Below are positions 33,587-41,106 of a stretch of 64,000 nt of DNA, piece by piece; within the stretch, counting starts at the first letter, position 1, and each line of letters starts with the position of its first letter. Source of the stretch: Chloroflexota bacterium (GTDB taxonomy: Bacteria > Chloroflexota > UBA11872); contig JAJDUU010000016.1 in assembly GCA_022826485.1 (NCBI GenBank), positions 62,001 to 126,000 on the forward strand, read 5' to 3'. The notes under the pieces were generated by a model that had not been told where the DNA came from, did not search any database, and saw only the letters and a list, made by a program, of their open reading frames with translations. Made by a program: the position numbers and the translations under genes.

Positions 33587-34716
33587 GGCGCGCCTTCGTC
33601 GGCTTCGCGCAGGCGCGCCGCTCGGGAGGCCCGGTCGTGGCCGCGCTCGGTCAGCGTCCAGGTGTCGCCCGCCCCGCGGCGCGCGAGGCCCTGCGCGGCA
33701 AGCGCCGCCAGGGCGCGGTCGACGATCGATCGGCCTCGCACCGCGTAGAGCGCGGCCACGTGGTGCGCACGGTCGGGCTCGCGCGCGTGCTGCGCCGAGA
33801 GCGCCGCCAGATCCGCCAACACGGTCTCCAGGGCCAGCAGGCGTCGGCGGCGCCAGGCGCGAAGGCGCGCCCACGCGAGTCCGCGACGCGGGGCGAACAG
33901 CAGCGAAACCGCGACGATGCCGGTCGCGACCAGCACGATCGTCGGCCCGGTGGCGGTATGCGCGGTGGTGCTGATGACCGACCCGGCCACACCGGCGAAC
34001 GCGCCAAGCGCGGCCGAGAGAATCACCATGACGCCGAGCCGGTCGGTCCACTGGCGCGCGGCGGCGCCGGGGGCCACCACCATGGCGCTCATCAGCACCA
34101 CGCCGACGGTCTTGAGCCCCACCACGATGGCGATGACCAGCAGACTCGTCAGCAGCACGTCCAACCGTCGCACGGGGAATCCGAGCGAGGCGGCGAAGTC
34201 GGGGTTGAAGCTCAACAGCTTGAACTCCTTCCACAGCACCAGCAGGGCCAGCACCGCAATGGCGCCGACGGCGGCCATGGTGATCACGTCGACTTCGAGC
34301 AGGGCCGCCGCCTGGCCGAAGAGGTATCGATCCAGCCCGGCTTTGCCGGCCGCCGGCTGACGTTGAATGAAGGTGAGGACCACGAGTCCGGCACCGAAGA
34401 ACACGCTGAGAATCAGCGCCATGGCGGCGTCGGCCTTTACCCGCGATGCGCGAATGATGCCGAGAATGGCCAGCGCGGCCACCCATCCGGCCAACGCCGC
34501 GCCGATCATGAGCACCAGCGGCGTGCGGCTGCCGGTGATCAGAAAGGCGAGCGCAACGCCCGGCAGCGCAGCGTGCGACATGGCGTCACCCAGCAGCGCC
34601 TGCCGCCGCAGCACGGCGAAGGCGCCCACCGCGCCGCTGACGATGCCGAGCACCGCCGAGCCGAGCGCCACGGTGCGCAGCGTGTAATCGAAGAGCAGGT
34701 CGCCGAGAACGTCCAC
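33583..34716 (-). CDS. Metal ABC transporter permease 1 with C-terminal winged-helix-like tail
   Basis: A 377-residue ABC-3 permease. Signature features: AVLRRQALLGDAMSHAALPG (about 35-54; the ABC-3 MSHA(A/S)LPG) and LLSFNPDFAASLGFPVRRL (about 165). Hydrophobic helices end near residue 290 and are followed by an Arg-rich linker and about 80 soluble residues: LALETVLADLAALSAQHARE, SIVDRALAALAAQGLARRG, WTLTERGHDRASRAA. This fits a winged-helix (LTERG wing) like the tail of permease 2 and like the permease-repressor fusion YtgCR known in Chlamydia. No catalytic cleavage site can be called. It is 34 bases downstream of the ATPase gene. Confidence 0.87.
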   Translation of the reverse strand: MDVLGDLLFDYTLRTVALGSAVLGIVSGAVGAFAVLRRQALLGDAMSHAALPGVALAFLITGSRTPLVLMIGAALAGWVAALAILGIIRASRVKADAAMALILSVFFGAGLVVLTFIQRQPAAGKAGLDRYLFGQAAALLEVDVITMAAVGAIAVLALLVLWKEFKLLSFNPDFAASLGFPVRRLDVLLTSLLVIAIVVGLKTVGVVLMSAMVVAPGAAARQWTDRLGVMVILSAALGAFAGVAGSVISTTAHTATGPTIVLVATGIVAVSLLFAPRRGLAWARLRAWRRRRLLALETVLADLAALSAQHAREPDRAHHVAALYAVRGRSIVDRALAALAAQGLARRGAGDTWTLTERGHDRASRAARLREADEGAP

Positions 34717-34750
34717 GGCAGCGCCCGTCAGCCCGGCCGGTGCGGCTCGT

Positions 34751-35566
34751 TCACGAGGCCGATCCCGCGCTCACGCCGTTGGCGTGGCCTCCGGCGATGC
34801 CGGAGATTCGCCCGCCGTAGGTCTGCCGCAGGTTCTCCTCGGTGAACACGTCCGCGACGGGCCCGGCCGCTATGCGGCGGACGTTGAGCAGCGTCACCCA
34901 GTCGAAGTACTCCGTTACGGTTTGCAGGTCGTGATGCACTGCCACCACCGTCTTGCCCTCGGCCCGCAGGGTTCGCAGCAGGCTCACGATCGCCCGCTCG
35001 GTGGTGGCGTCCACGCCCTGGAAGGGCTCGTCCATCAGGTACACCTCGGCGTCCTGCACCAGCGCGCGCGCCAGGAAGACGCGCTGCTGCTGACCGCCGG
35101 AGAGCTGGCTGATCTGCCGGTCGGCGTAGGCCTCCATGCCCACCTGCCGCAGGGCGGCCTGCGATCGTTCGCGCTGGGCGGCGCCCGGGCGGCGGACCCA
35201 GCCCAGGCGCCCGTAGGTGCCCATGGTGACGATGTCGAGCGCCGTGGTGGGGAAGTCCCAGTCCACGCTGCTGCGCTGCGGCACATAGGCCACCAACCGG
35301 CGTTGCTCGCGATAGGGGCGTCCCAGGATGCGCACGCGCCCGGCGGCCGGCCGGAGCAGCCCGAGGATGGTTCGCAACAGGGTGGTCTTGCCGGCGCCGT
35401 TGGGTCCCACGATGGCCATCAGCACGCCGCGCGGCACCTCGAGATCCACGTCCCAGAGGGCGGGGCGTTGCTGATAGGCCAGCGTGACGTCGGTGGCCTC
35501 GACGGCGAGCGGCGCCTCGGCCTCGCGGTGACCGGTGACGGGCGTGTCCGCCGCGGCGAGCGTCAT
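34751..35566 (-). CDS. Metal ABC transporter ATP-binding protein
   Basis: A 271-residue ATPase. Walker A GPNGAGKT is at about 54-61, the ABC signature LSGGQQQR at about 155-162, Walker B VYLMDEP at about 175-181, and the H-loop His in VAVHHDL (about 210). It starts with an ATG that overlaps the stop of the substrate-binding protein by 4 bases. Sequence matches the SitB/MntB/ZnuC group. It powers the import of a transition metal together with the two permeases. Confidence 0.93.
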   Translation of the reverse strand: MTLAAADTPVTGHREAEAPLAVEATDVTLAYQQRPALWDVDLEVPRGVLMAIVGPNGAGKTTLLRTILGLLRPAAGRVRILGRPYREQRRLVAYVPQRSSVDWDFPTTALDIVTMGTYGRLGWVRRPGAAQRERSQAALRQVGMEAYADRQISQLSGGQQQRVFLARALVQDAEVYLMDEPFQGVDATTERAIVSLLRTLRAEGKTVVAVHHDLQTVTEYFDWVTLLNVRRIAAGPVADVFTEENLRQTYGGRISGIAGGHANGVSAGSAS

Positions 35567-36561
35567 TCGCCGGTCAGCCCGCTGACGATGGTGTCGATGT
35601 TGTGGCGAATCATGCCCAGGTAGGCGCCTTCCGGCGTGCCCTCCGCGCCCATGGCGTCGGAGTAGATTTCGCCGCCGACGACCACGGTGTGTCCGCGCGC
35701 GCCCGCGGCCTCGATGACCGCTTGGACGCCCTGGTCGGGCACCGAGGACTCGATGAAGACGGCGCGAATGCCACGGTCGCTGATGAAACGCGCCAGGTCT
35801 TGCACGTCGGCGGTGCTTGCTTCGCTCTCGGTGCTGATGCCCTGCAAGCCCCGCACCTCGAACCCATATCGCTGGGCGAAGTAGTTGAACGCGTCGTGGG
35901 CGGTGACCAGGGCGCGAATGCCCGCATCCAACGTGTCGGCCTGCGTCTTGACATAAACGTCAAGCGCTTCGATTTCCGCGATGTACGCCTCGGCGTTGGC
36001 GCGGTAGGTCGCCGCTCGATCGGGGTCCATCTCGACCAACGCGTCGCGGATGCTTGCGACCACGACGGTCCAGAGGTCGAGATCGAACCACACGTGCGGG
36101 TCGTAGGCGCCCTCGAACTCGGGCGGCGCGAGCAGCTGGGCACGGTCGATGCCGTCGGTCACGCGCAAGGAGCGCACCCCGAGGTCCTGCATGCGCTCCA
36201 GGACGCCGGTCATGCCCGCCTCGAGGTGCAGGCCGTTCCAGAACACGACGTCGGCCGATTCGAGCCGCGTGATGTCGCTCTCGCTGGCCCGGTAGAGATG
36301 GGGATCGACGCCCGGCCCCATGAGGGCGTGCACCTGCACGCCATCGCCGCCGACCCGGCGCACGGCGTCGGCGATCTGCCCGATCGTGGCCACGATGTGG
36401 AGAGGACGCTCTTCAGCATCATGCGACACGGCGGCGCCGCCGTTGCAGGCGGCCAGCAGCAGGACGGCTGCCGTGAGGCCGGCCAACCGGGCACGGGCCG
36501 TCAATGCGTGAACAGCTCTGGACAGCAGGGGCGATATCCCCGCGGGTGGCGGCGCGGCCAA
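35563..36561 (-). CDS. Metal-binding lipoprotein (cluster A-I substrate-binding protein, TroA/ZnuA type)
   Basis: A 332-residue lipoprotein with a lipobox LLAAC (Cys39) after a hydrophobic signal ([14 protein letters not shown]). Metal ligands expected from the TroA fold are visible: His88 (GVDPHLY), His156 (DPHVWFD), His222 (TAHDAFNYF) and Asp302 (IYSDAMG). The third position is His, not the Glu of PsaA/MntC-type manganese proteins, so the set H-H-H-D is TroA/ZnuA-like, suggesting zinc or Zn/Mn. The His-rich loop of ZnuA is absent. The start is TTG 36561 (no ATG is available; a TTG nearer the signal peptide is possible). The operon order SBP-ATPase-permease-permease is usual. Confidence 0.9.
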   Translation of the reverse strand: MAAPPPAGISPLLSRAVHALTARARLAGLTAAVLLLAACNGGAAVSHDAEERPLHIVATIGQIADAVRRVGGDGVQVHALMGPGVDPHLYRASESDITRLESADVVFWNGLHLEAGMTGVLERMQDLGVRSLRVTDGIDRAQLLAPPEFEGAYDPHVWFDLDLWTVVVASIRDALVEMDPDRAATYRANAEAYIAEIEALDVYVKTQADTLDAGIRALVTAHDAFNYFAQRYGFEVRGLQGISTESEASTADVQDLARFISDRGIRAVFIESSVPDQGVQAVIEAAGARGHTVVVGGEIYSDAMGAEGTPEGAYLGMIRHNIDTIVSGLTGE

Positions 36562-36591
36562 TGATTACATGGGCTAAGTCAGTGAATCAAC

Positions 36592-36607
36592 CTTCGCAAT
36601 AGCAAAG
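36592..36607 (-). promoter_or_regulatory. Candidate metalloregulator operator upstream of the metal ABC operon
   Basis: CTTCGCAATAGCAAAG is a near-palindrome (arms CTTCGC/GCAAAG, one mismatch) with an AT-rich centre. Flanking bases extend it (AACTTTGC-TATT-GCGAAGGT on the other strand, 6 of 8 arm bases). It sits 30-46 bases before the lipoprotein start, where an operator would act, and resembles MntR/DtxR-type TTTGC...GCAAA sites. Evidence is by eye only. Confidence 0.4.
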
Positions 36608-36669
36608 TTGTGTTAATCAACAATTGTGGGCTTGGCGCGCCCCACGGAGGTTGCCGGCAGGCGCCGCTC

Positions 36670-38211
36670 CTACACCCCGCACGGGGGGTAGTCCGCCTTT
36701 TCCGGAGTGTTGCTGGGAGAGTGCGGCGAGCCGATGGAAATACGTGCGAAGAAGGCCGCGTCCGCCGCCGTGACGTTGCACCAATAGAAGCCCAATGCCT
36801 GGAGGGTGGCGACGTCCGGCACGTGGCGCCACTGTCCAAGTCCCGCGTCGAAGCTGAAGATGCGGTCGTCGCCGCCGTCGAAGCGGCGCACGAGCTGGCT
36901 GTGGACGGCCCATTGGTCATCCAGCGGAATGGAACCCACCACCTCCACCGGCACGTTGAACCAGGCAAGGACGAGCGTCCAATCAATCTGGGAGACGAAC
37001 GGGCTGTCGGGAGCCACCCAGCGGCGCACGATGTGGCCGTCCGTCCGCCGCACGACCAGATAGGTCTGCCCCAGGGTTTGGTCGCGGATGACGCCGCGGC
37101 GAATGACCCCATCGGGACCGGCGATGTCCAGTCCGCCGTAGGCGCCGACGCGGCCAATGCCCATCACGAAGGAGGTCTCCGGCTGGTCGAGGCGTTGAAT
37201 CAGCACCCGGTCGCCGGCCAGCGCGATGGCCTGGGCCACCGCCGTGCTGCCGATGGCTTGCCCTTCGGCCGGAATCGGGAGCGGATCGGGCGCCGGCGGC
37301 TGTGATGGTTGCGGGGCGGGTTCGGGTGTCGACGTGGGAGTTGAAGACCCACTTGGACCAGCAGGACCCGGCGGCCCCGGCGGCCCCGGCGGACCGGGCG
37401 GCCCCGGCGGACCGGGCGGGCCGGGAGGAGGAGTCGGAGGAGGCGGAGGAGGCGGCGGCGGAGGAGGTGGTGGCGCGGGACGCACCGTGACCGAAACCTC
37501 CCTGGTGCCACGGACTTCGGACCCGCGCTTTAGCGTAAACGTGAAGGTCGTCGATTCCGAGGGGGTTACCACAGCACGTCCGAACCTGTTGAGACCCGAA
37601 TCGACGGTGATCACGGTGCCGTCGCCCCACTTGATCTCGAGTGTGAGATCGGCGCAGGGTTCGCCGCCACAGCTGGCGCTCCAGAACAGCTTGACCGATT
37701 CACCGCTATCGATGGTGAGGGACGGGGAAATGGATGGGGCATTGGCGGTCGCCGGCTGGATGGAGAAACGGTGGATCTTGGCCCGGCTCAGGACGGTGAT
37801 CGAGACGTAGGCGTAGATGTGGATCCCAGTCCGCTTCCGCAGGGCAAGCCTGTAGCGAAATTGGCCCCAATTCGGTGGTGTGGTGGTGACGACGCTGCCG
37901 ATGAGGTGGTCGTCCTCTTCGGTGCTGGACACCGAAACGCTCGGATCGTCGATCAACACCGTGATACCGGTGCAGTCGTCGTCGCAGTCAATGTCCCAGT
38001 GCAGCTTGAGCGACTCGCCGCGCCAGATGGTGATCGAAGTGGCTGAGCCTGGGTCGCTGGCATCCGGCGCAGTGACGGTAAAGTACTTGACAAAGGGGTT
38101 AACGTTCGGGGGGTCGCCGCTCTGGGCCGCAGCCGGCTGTGGCGTGGCCGGAATCCACAAGACGGCGACGAGGACCGCGAGCGCCGCCAGCACCCTCGAG
38201 CTGCTGACCAT
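36670..38211 (-). CDS. Secreted protein with two Ig-like domains, Pro-rich stalk and collagen-like GPP repeats
   Basis: A 513-residue exported protein. I start it at ATG 38211 (MVSSSRVLAALAVLVAVLWI, then AAAQ), a typical signal peptide; GGGGA lies just before. Two similar beta domains follow (about 35-135 and about 140-235), each with a Cys pair (DCDDDC; SCGGEPC) and the block ESxKLxW. Then a run of 14 prolines and a collagen-like stalk of eight G-P-P/G-P-A/G-P-S triplets (about 255-290), a TSTPEPAPQP linker, and a C-terminal domain of about 185 residues ending in a YWCNVTAAD segment and a terminal Cys pair. A trimeric surface stalk is the simplest reading. The C-terminal family is not recognised. 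Confidence 0.82.
   Translation of the reverse strand: MVSSSRVLAALAVLVAVLWIPATPQPAAAQSGDPPNVNPFVKYFTVTAPDASDPGSATSITIWRGESLKLHWDIDCDDDCTGITVLIDDPSVSVSSTEEDDHLIGSVVTTTPPNWGQFRYRLALRKRTGIHIYAYVSITVLSRAKIHRFSIQPATANAPSISPSLTIDSGESVKLFWSASCGGEPCADLTLEIKWGDGTVITVDSGLNRFGRAVVTPSESTTFTFTLKRGSEVRGTREVSVTVRPAPPPPPPPPPPPPPTPPPGPPGPPGPPGPPGPPGPPGPAGPSGSSTPTSTPEPAPQPSQPPAPDPLPIPAEGQAIGSTAVAQAIALAGDRVLIQRLDQPETSFVMGIGRVGAYGGLDIAGPDGVIRRGVIRDQTLGQTYLVVRRTDGHIVRRWVAPDSPFVSQIDWTLVLAWFNVPVEVVGSIPLDDQWAVHSQLVRRFDGGDDRIFSFDAGLGQWRHVPDVATLQALGFYWCNVTAADAAFFARISIGSPHSPSNTPEKADYPPCGV
37357..37475. repeat. Tandem GGC-CCC-rich repeat coding for the GPP stalk and poly-Pro
   Basis: Short repeats of the type GGCGGCCCCGGCGGACCGGG (37366-37430) encode the collagen-like triplets on the minus strand. 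They are followed by GGAGGCGGA-like units (37431-37475) that encode a proline run. Both tracts lie in frame and could vary in length. Confidence 0.85.
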
Positions 38212-38325
38212 CACGTCCCCATGGTCCTCTTCCACGCGTAACGAGGGCTGATTATGCCGCGTCAAACAAGGCGCCCACGCTCGATGGCGTTCGCACGACA
38301 GGCTAGCGCAGGAATTCTCGACATC

Positions 38326-38358
38326 TTGACATCAAATAGATCAGACATCATGATGTCT
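38326..38358 (+). promoter_or_regulatory. vapB promoter with overlapping palindromic operator; transcript probably leaderless
   Basis: TTGACA (38326-38331) is spaced 17 bases from CATGAT (38349-38354). The 16-base perfect palindrome AGACATCATGATGTCT (38343-38358) covers that -10 and ends two bases before the ATG at 38361, so +1 would fall at the start codon. GACATC appears again at 38319-38324. No Shine-Dalgarno is visible. Confidence 0.6.
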
Positions 38359-38360
38359 CA

Positions 38361-38618
38361 ATGCGAACCACGCTGACGCTTGACGAAGACGTGGCCGACT
38401 TCCTACGCGAGCAGGCCCGCCTGCAAGACCGGCCATTCAAGCAGGTCGTGAACGACACGCTGCGCCGGGGGATGTCGCCGGCGGTCCGCGAGGAGGGGCC
38501 CGCGTATCGGGTCAGGCCGCTCCGCGGCGGGTTCCGACCGGGCGTGGATCCGCTCAAGCTCAATCAGCTCAACGATGAGCTGGAAACGCAGGAGTTCGTG
38601 GGCCGGGACGCCGAGTGA
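38361..38618 (+). CDS. vapB: VapB-type antitoxin
   Basis: An 85-residue antitoxin. Residues 1-45 (MRTTLTLDEDVADFLREQAR, then PFKQVVNDTLRRGM) form a ribbon-helix-helix DNA-binding domain. The second half is a toxin-binding tail (LRGGFRPGVDPLKLNQLND, ELETQEF). Its last codons overlap the vapC start by 4 bases (GTGA). It would neutralise the PIN nuclease and autorepress the operon by binding the palindrome just upstream. Confidence 0.88.
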   Translation: MRTTLTLDEDVADFLREQARLQDRPFKQVVNDTLRRGMSPAVREEGPAYRVRPLRGGFRPGVDPLKLNQLNDELETQEFVGRDAE

Positions 38619-39040
38619 TCGTCCCCGACCTGAACCTGCTGCTCTACGCCCACAACGACGGCGCGCACTTCCACGATGCGGCCCGGCGCTGGTGGGAAGC
38701 GTCGGTGAATGGGACGGAGCGCGTTGGCGTGCCCTGGGCCGTGGCCACCGGATTCGTGCGGCTGATGACGCATCCGCTGGTGCTCGTGGATCCCGCAACG
38801 CCGGCGACGGCCGCGGGCTACGTCGACGAGTGGTTCCGCCTGCCCAACGTCATCCCCCTGAATCCCGGTCGGGATCATCTCGCGCTGTTTCGACAATGCC
38901 TCGCCGCCGCCGGCGTGGGCGCCAACCTGGTGACCGACGCGCACCTGGCGGCCCTGGCGATGGAATACCAAGCCGAATTGCACTCCACCGACACCGACTT
39001 CAGCCGTTTTCCCGGCCTCCGCTGGCGCAATCCACTCTGA
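38615..39040 (+). CDS. vapC: VapC-type PIN-domain toxin (ribonuclease)
   Basis: A 141-residue PIN-domain protein starting at GTG 38615. The first acidic residue is Asp5 (VPDLNLLLYAHN), and others are Asp109-like (LVTDAHLAALA) and STDTDFSRF at the C-terminal end; these make the Mg2+ site. Such toxins cleave tRNA or rRNA when not bound by VapB. The overlapping start fixes it as the toxin of the module, with the antitoxin placed first, as usual. Confidence 0.9.
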   Translation: MIVPDLNLLLYAHNDGAHFHDAARRWWEASVNGTERVGVPWAVATGFVRLMTHPLVLVDPATPATAAGYVDEWFRLPNVIPLNPGRDHLALFRQCLAAAGVGANLVTDAHLAALAMEYQAELHSTDTDFSRFPGLRWRNPL

Positions 39041-39063
39041 CGAACAGCTCGCTTGACCTTTTC

Positions 39064-39090
39064 GTCATTCCGGCGGAGGCCGAAATCCAG
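39064..39090. repeat. Dispersed palindromic repeat, family R1 (diverged copy)
   Basis: GTCATTCCGGCGGAGGCCGA, then AATCCAG, sits between the two vap genes. One arm carries a base change (CGGCGGAGGCCGA). Confidence 0.65.
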
Positions 39091-39121
39091 GGCCCGTCGC
39101 GCCTTCGTGTACCGTCGCTGC

Positions 39122-39322
39122 ATGTCACGAACCACCGTCGACATCGACGACCGCGCCTGCGCCGAGGTGATGCGGCGCTATCGACTCGCGACTAAAGGCG
39201 AGGCGATCAACTACGCCCTGCGAACGCTGGCGGCCGACCCGCTGTCGCTTGACGAAGCGCGCACGCTTAGAGGCAGCGGTTGGAATGGTGACCTTGACAG
39301 GATGCGCTCCAGCCGCGCGTGA
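39122..39322 (+). CDS. vapB: VapB-type antitoxin, second copy, toxin partner lost
   Basis: A 66-residue antitoxin starting at ATG 39122 (MSRTTVDIDDRACAEVMRRY). The C-terminal LRGSGWNGDLDRMRSSRA is the signature end of a DUF2191-like VapB (GxGWxGDLxxMR). Its stop overlaps GTG 39319 by 4 bases, exactly as in the neighbour pair, but that frame runs only 16 codons. It may be an orphan antitoxin that still represses its own or another operon. It lies 81 bases after vapC. Confidence 0.82.
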   Translation: MSRTTVDIDDRACAEVMRRYRLATKGEAINYALRTLAADPLSLDEARTLRGSGWNGDLDRMRSSRA

Positions 39323-39369
39323 AGGCCCTGCTCCGACACCTCGGGCTAGGGTTGCTGTCGCCGGACTAG
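39319..39369 (+). pseudogene. Possible vapC remnant (16 codons)
   Basis: From the GTG that overlaps the second vapB stop, the frame reads VKALLRHLGLGLLSPD and ends in TAG at 39369. The overlap and the LGL-LL ending resemble the start and the last strand of a PIN toxin with the centre deleted. It is too short to prove. Confidence 0.35.
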
Positions 39370-39376
39370 GGAGTGA

Positions 39377-40828
39377 TCAGCCGGATTCCGAGGCTTTCTG
39401 ATCGGCCTCGTACTCGCGGAGGCAATCCACGATCACCTTGTTCATTTCGCAGAATCTCGTGTCCGCGAAGTCCGCCACCCACGCTTCCAGCTTGGCACGC
39501 GTGGCGCATTCGTCCCACCCAACCCCAAAGTCAGATTCATCTAACATATAGTCCTTATCTTCGTGCAAAACGGTCCAATCATCCTTCAACGAGGTGTGCT
39601 TGAGTCTGAAAAGCTTCGGATTCGTCTTGATACTCTCAAAGATCTTAGCCCTCAGCCGGTCGTTAGTCTCGTCGCCACGACCAAGCGTGAGTTTGAGCCA
39701 AGGTCGTCCGCTAGTTGCGAACGAGAATTCGAAGAGCAACAAGGCATTGGATTCTGGGGCCCAACTAGTCCCTGTCTGCGTCGCCTCATGCTTTTCCCAA
39801 TCGGCCGAGCGGAATCGAACCAACGTGTTACTTTCCATATCTAATATCCACCCAGATTGACGTTCAATGACTTCCTTGAGTAGAGGCTTCGTTTCGTCTG
39901 TCCTGGATGGTCGATGGGCAATTATTAGCTCGATCGCTACCCGGTGCTCCTGATAGATTCTTCGAGCCAGTTCCGGAATGCTCGTATCCGACATGAGATT
40001 TCTCCTTAGCGTGGTTGCGTATTGACGCAAGAATGCGCGGACATCCGCATTAGTCGAGCTTTTGTCGTTCTCGGCAATCTGTTGAACGGTATCGTAGACG
40101 ACGGCGTACGTGAGAGGCTTCCAGTGTTTTCTTTCTTTCTCGCGAAACGGGTGGGTTCCCCAAGGTGTCAAGAACACGTAGGACTTGGTAAACGTCGAAT
40201 AGGAGACCTCAAGCGCCTGCCGGTAACGGGTCAGCTGCTCATCGTGTTCTTCGGAAAATGTCTTATTCTCGATCGCGCAGAGGACTTGCTCCGATTCGTT
40301 AACGATCAAGAGGTCCAAGAATCCCCCCTGCCCATCGACCTCGTGTGGCCATTCCCGGATTACGTCGGTCGCCGACCAATCAAAGGCTTCGGCTGCCTGT
40401 GGCACTCCGGCGCGGCGAAGAAAGCGTTTGAGGAAACAGTCGCCAAAGCCGTGACGCTCGCTTGGGTCGAGAAGCCAGGCGAGCGCATTTGAGTGAAATT
40501 CCTCGAAGCCCCAGAGATATCCGCCTGATCCGAACCGGAACTGGCCGATTACGTCGAGTGCATCGAACTCGGATCGTTGCTCCGCGGCAAGCGTCGCCAG
40601 CCGCTTCAGACGCTCATCCGCTTCGAGCGTCTTGAGGAGCGTCTCCTGCCGGGAACGGTCCTCGGCAAGCGCGAGTTCCAGGTGCTTCAACTCGGACAGG
40701 ACGTTGAGTAGTGCCGACCTCTGCACGGCTTGTCGATCCGCAATGAGGCGTTCGAGTTGCGCCAGCGCAGGGATGGCGCTTTCCAGCACCGACGCCTGGT
40801 TCGTTGTCATCGTCATCTCGCTACGCAT
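39377..40828 (-). CDS. PD-(D/E)XK nuclease-like protein (PDDEXK_4-like), tandem copy 1
   Basis: A 483-residue protein. After an N-terminal helical stretch (about 15-85, probable coiled coil), a core follows with FHSNALAWLLDP (about 111-122), then Asp172 (GGFLDLLIV), Glu187-Asn-Lys189 (CAIENKTFS) and Gln198-x3-Tyr202 (QLTRYRQAL), the order D-ExK-Q of the fold. The C-terminal half is shared with the next gene (RRIYQEHR-, PKLFRLKHT, ARAKLEAWV-like). Local base composition is more A+T-rich than the neighbours, hinting at acquisition. No methyltransferase is near. The 1.5-kb gene may belong to a defence or repair system, but this is guesswork. Confidence 0.75.
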   Translation of the reverse strand: MRSEMTMTTNQASVLESAIPALAQLERLIADRQAVQRSALLNVLSELKHLELALAEDRSRQETLLKTLEADERLKRLATLAAEQRSEFDALDVIGQFRFGSGGYLWGFEEFHSNALAWLLDPSERHGFGDCFLKRFLRRAGVPQAAEAFDWSATDVIREWPHEVDGQGGFLDLLIVNESEQVLCAIENKTFSEEHDEQLTRYRQALEVSYSTFTKSYVFLTPWGTHPFREKERKHWKPLTYAVVYDTVQQIAENDKSSTNADVRAFLRQYATTLRRNLMSDTSIPELARRIYQEHRVAIELIIAHRPSRTDETKPLLKEVIERQSGWILDMESNTLVRFRSADWEKHEATQTGTSWAPESNALLLFEFSFATSGRPWLKLTLGRGDETNDRLRAKIFESIKTNPKLFRLKHTSLKDDWTVLHEDKDYMLDESDFGVGWDECATRAKLEAWVADFADTRFCEMNKVIVDCLREYEADQKASESG

Positions 40829-40877
40829 TCGCCGTTCAGCCGGCTACCACCGAAGCCCAGACCCGACTCCTGACCAC

Positions 40878-40883
40878 TATAGC
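40878..40883 (-). promoter_or_regulatory. Conserved -10-like element upstream of nuclease-like copy 1
   Basis: ACTATA on the plus strand is TATAGT on the coding strand, about 50 bases before the ATG. The same element sits at 42381-42386 before copy 2 in homologous surroundings. The 278-base gap 40829-41106 holds this leader and no gene I can support. Confidence 0.45.
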
Positions 40884-41106
40884 CATCGTCGCGCCCGCAC
40901 CGCGCGCGGCGTTGGATGCTGCATTCGTATTGCCGAGAATGTCATTGCCAGGCCAATCGAACCTTGATGCGCGCTGGATGGTCGACGTACGGGCCGATCG
41001 CAGACCGCCCATTCGCGGTAATCCCAAAGTCTTCGACCCGCGAGTCTCACTTCATCTAGCTCGCGTCGCCTGTCTGACGTTGCCAATGAGGGGATGACCA
41101 TATGAC

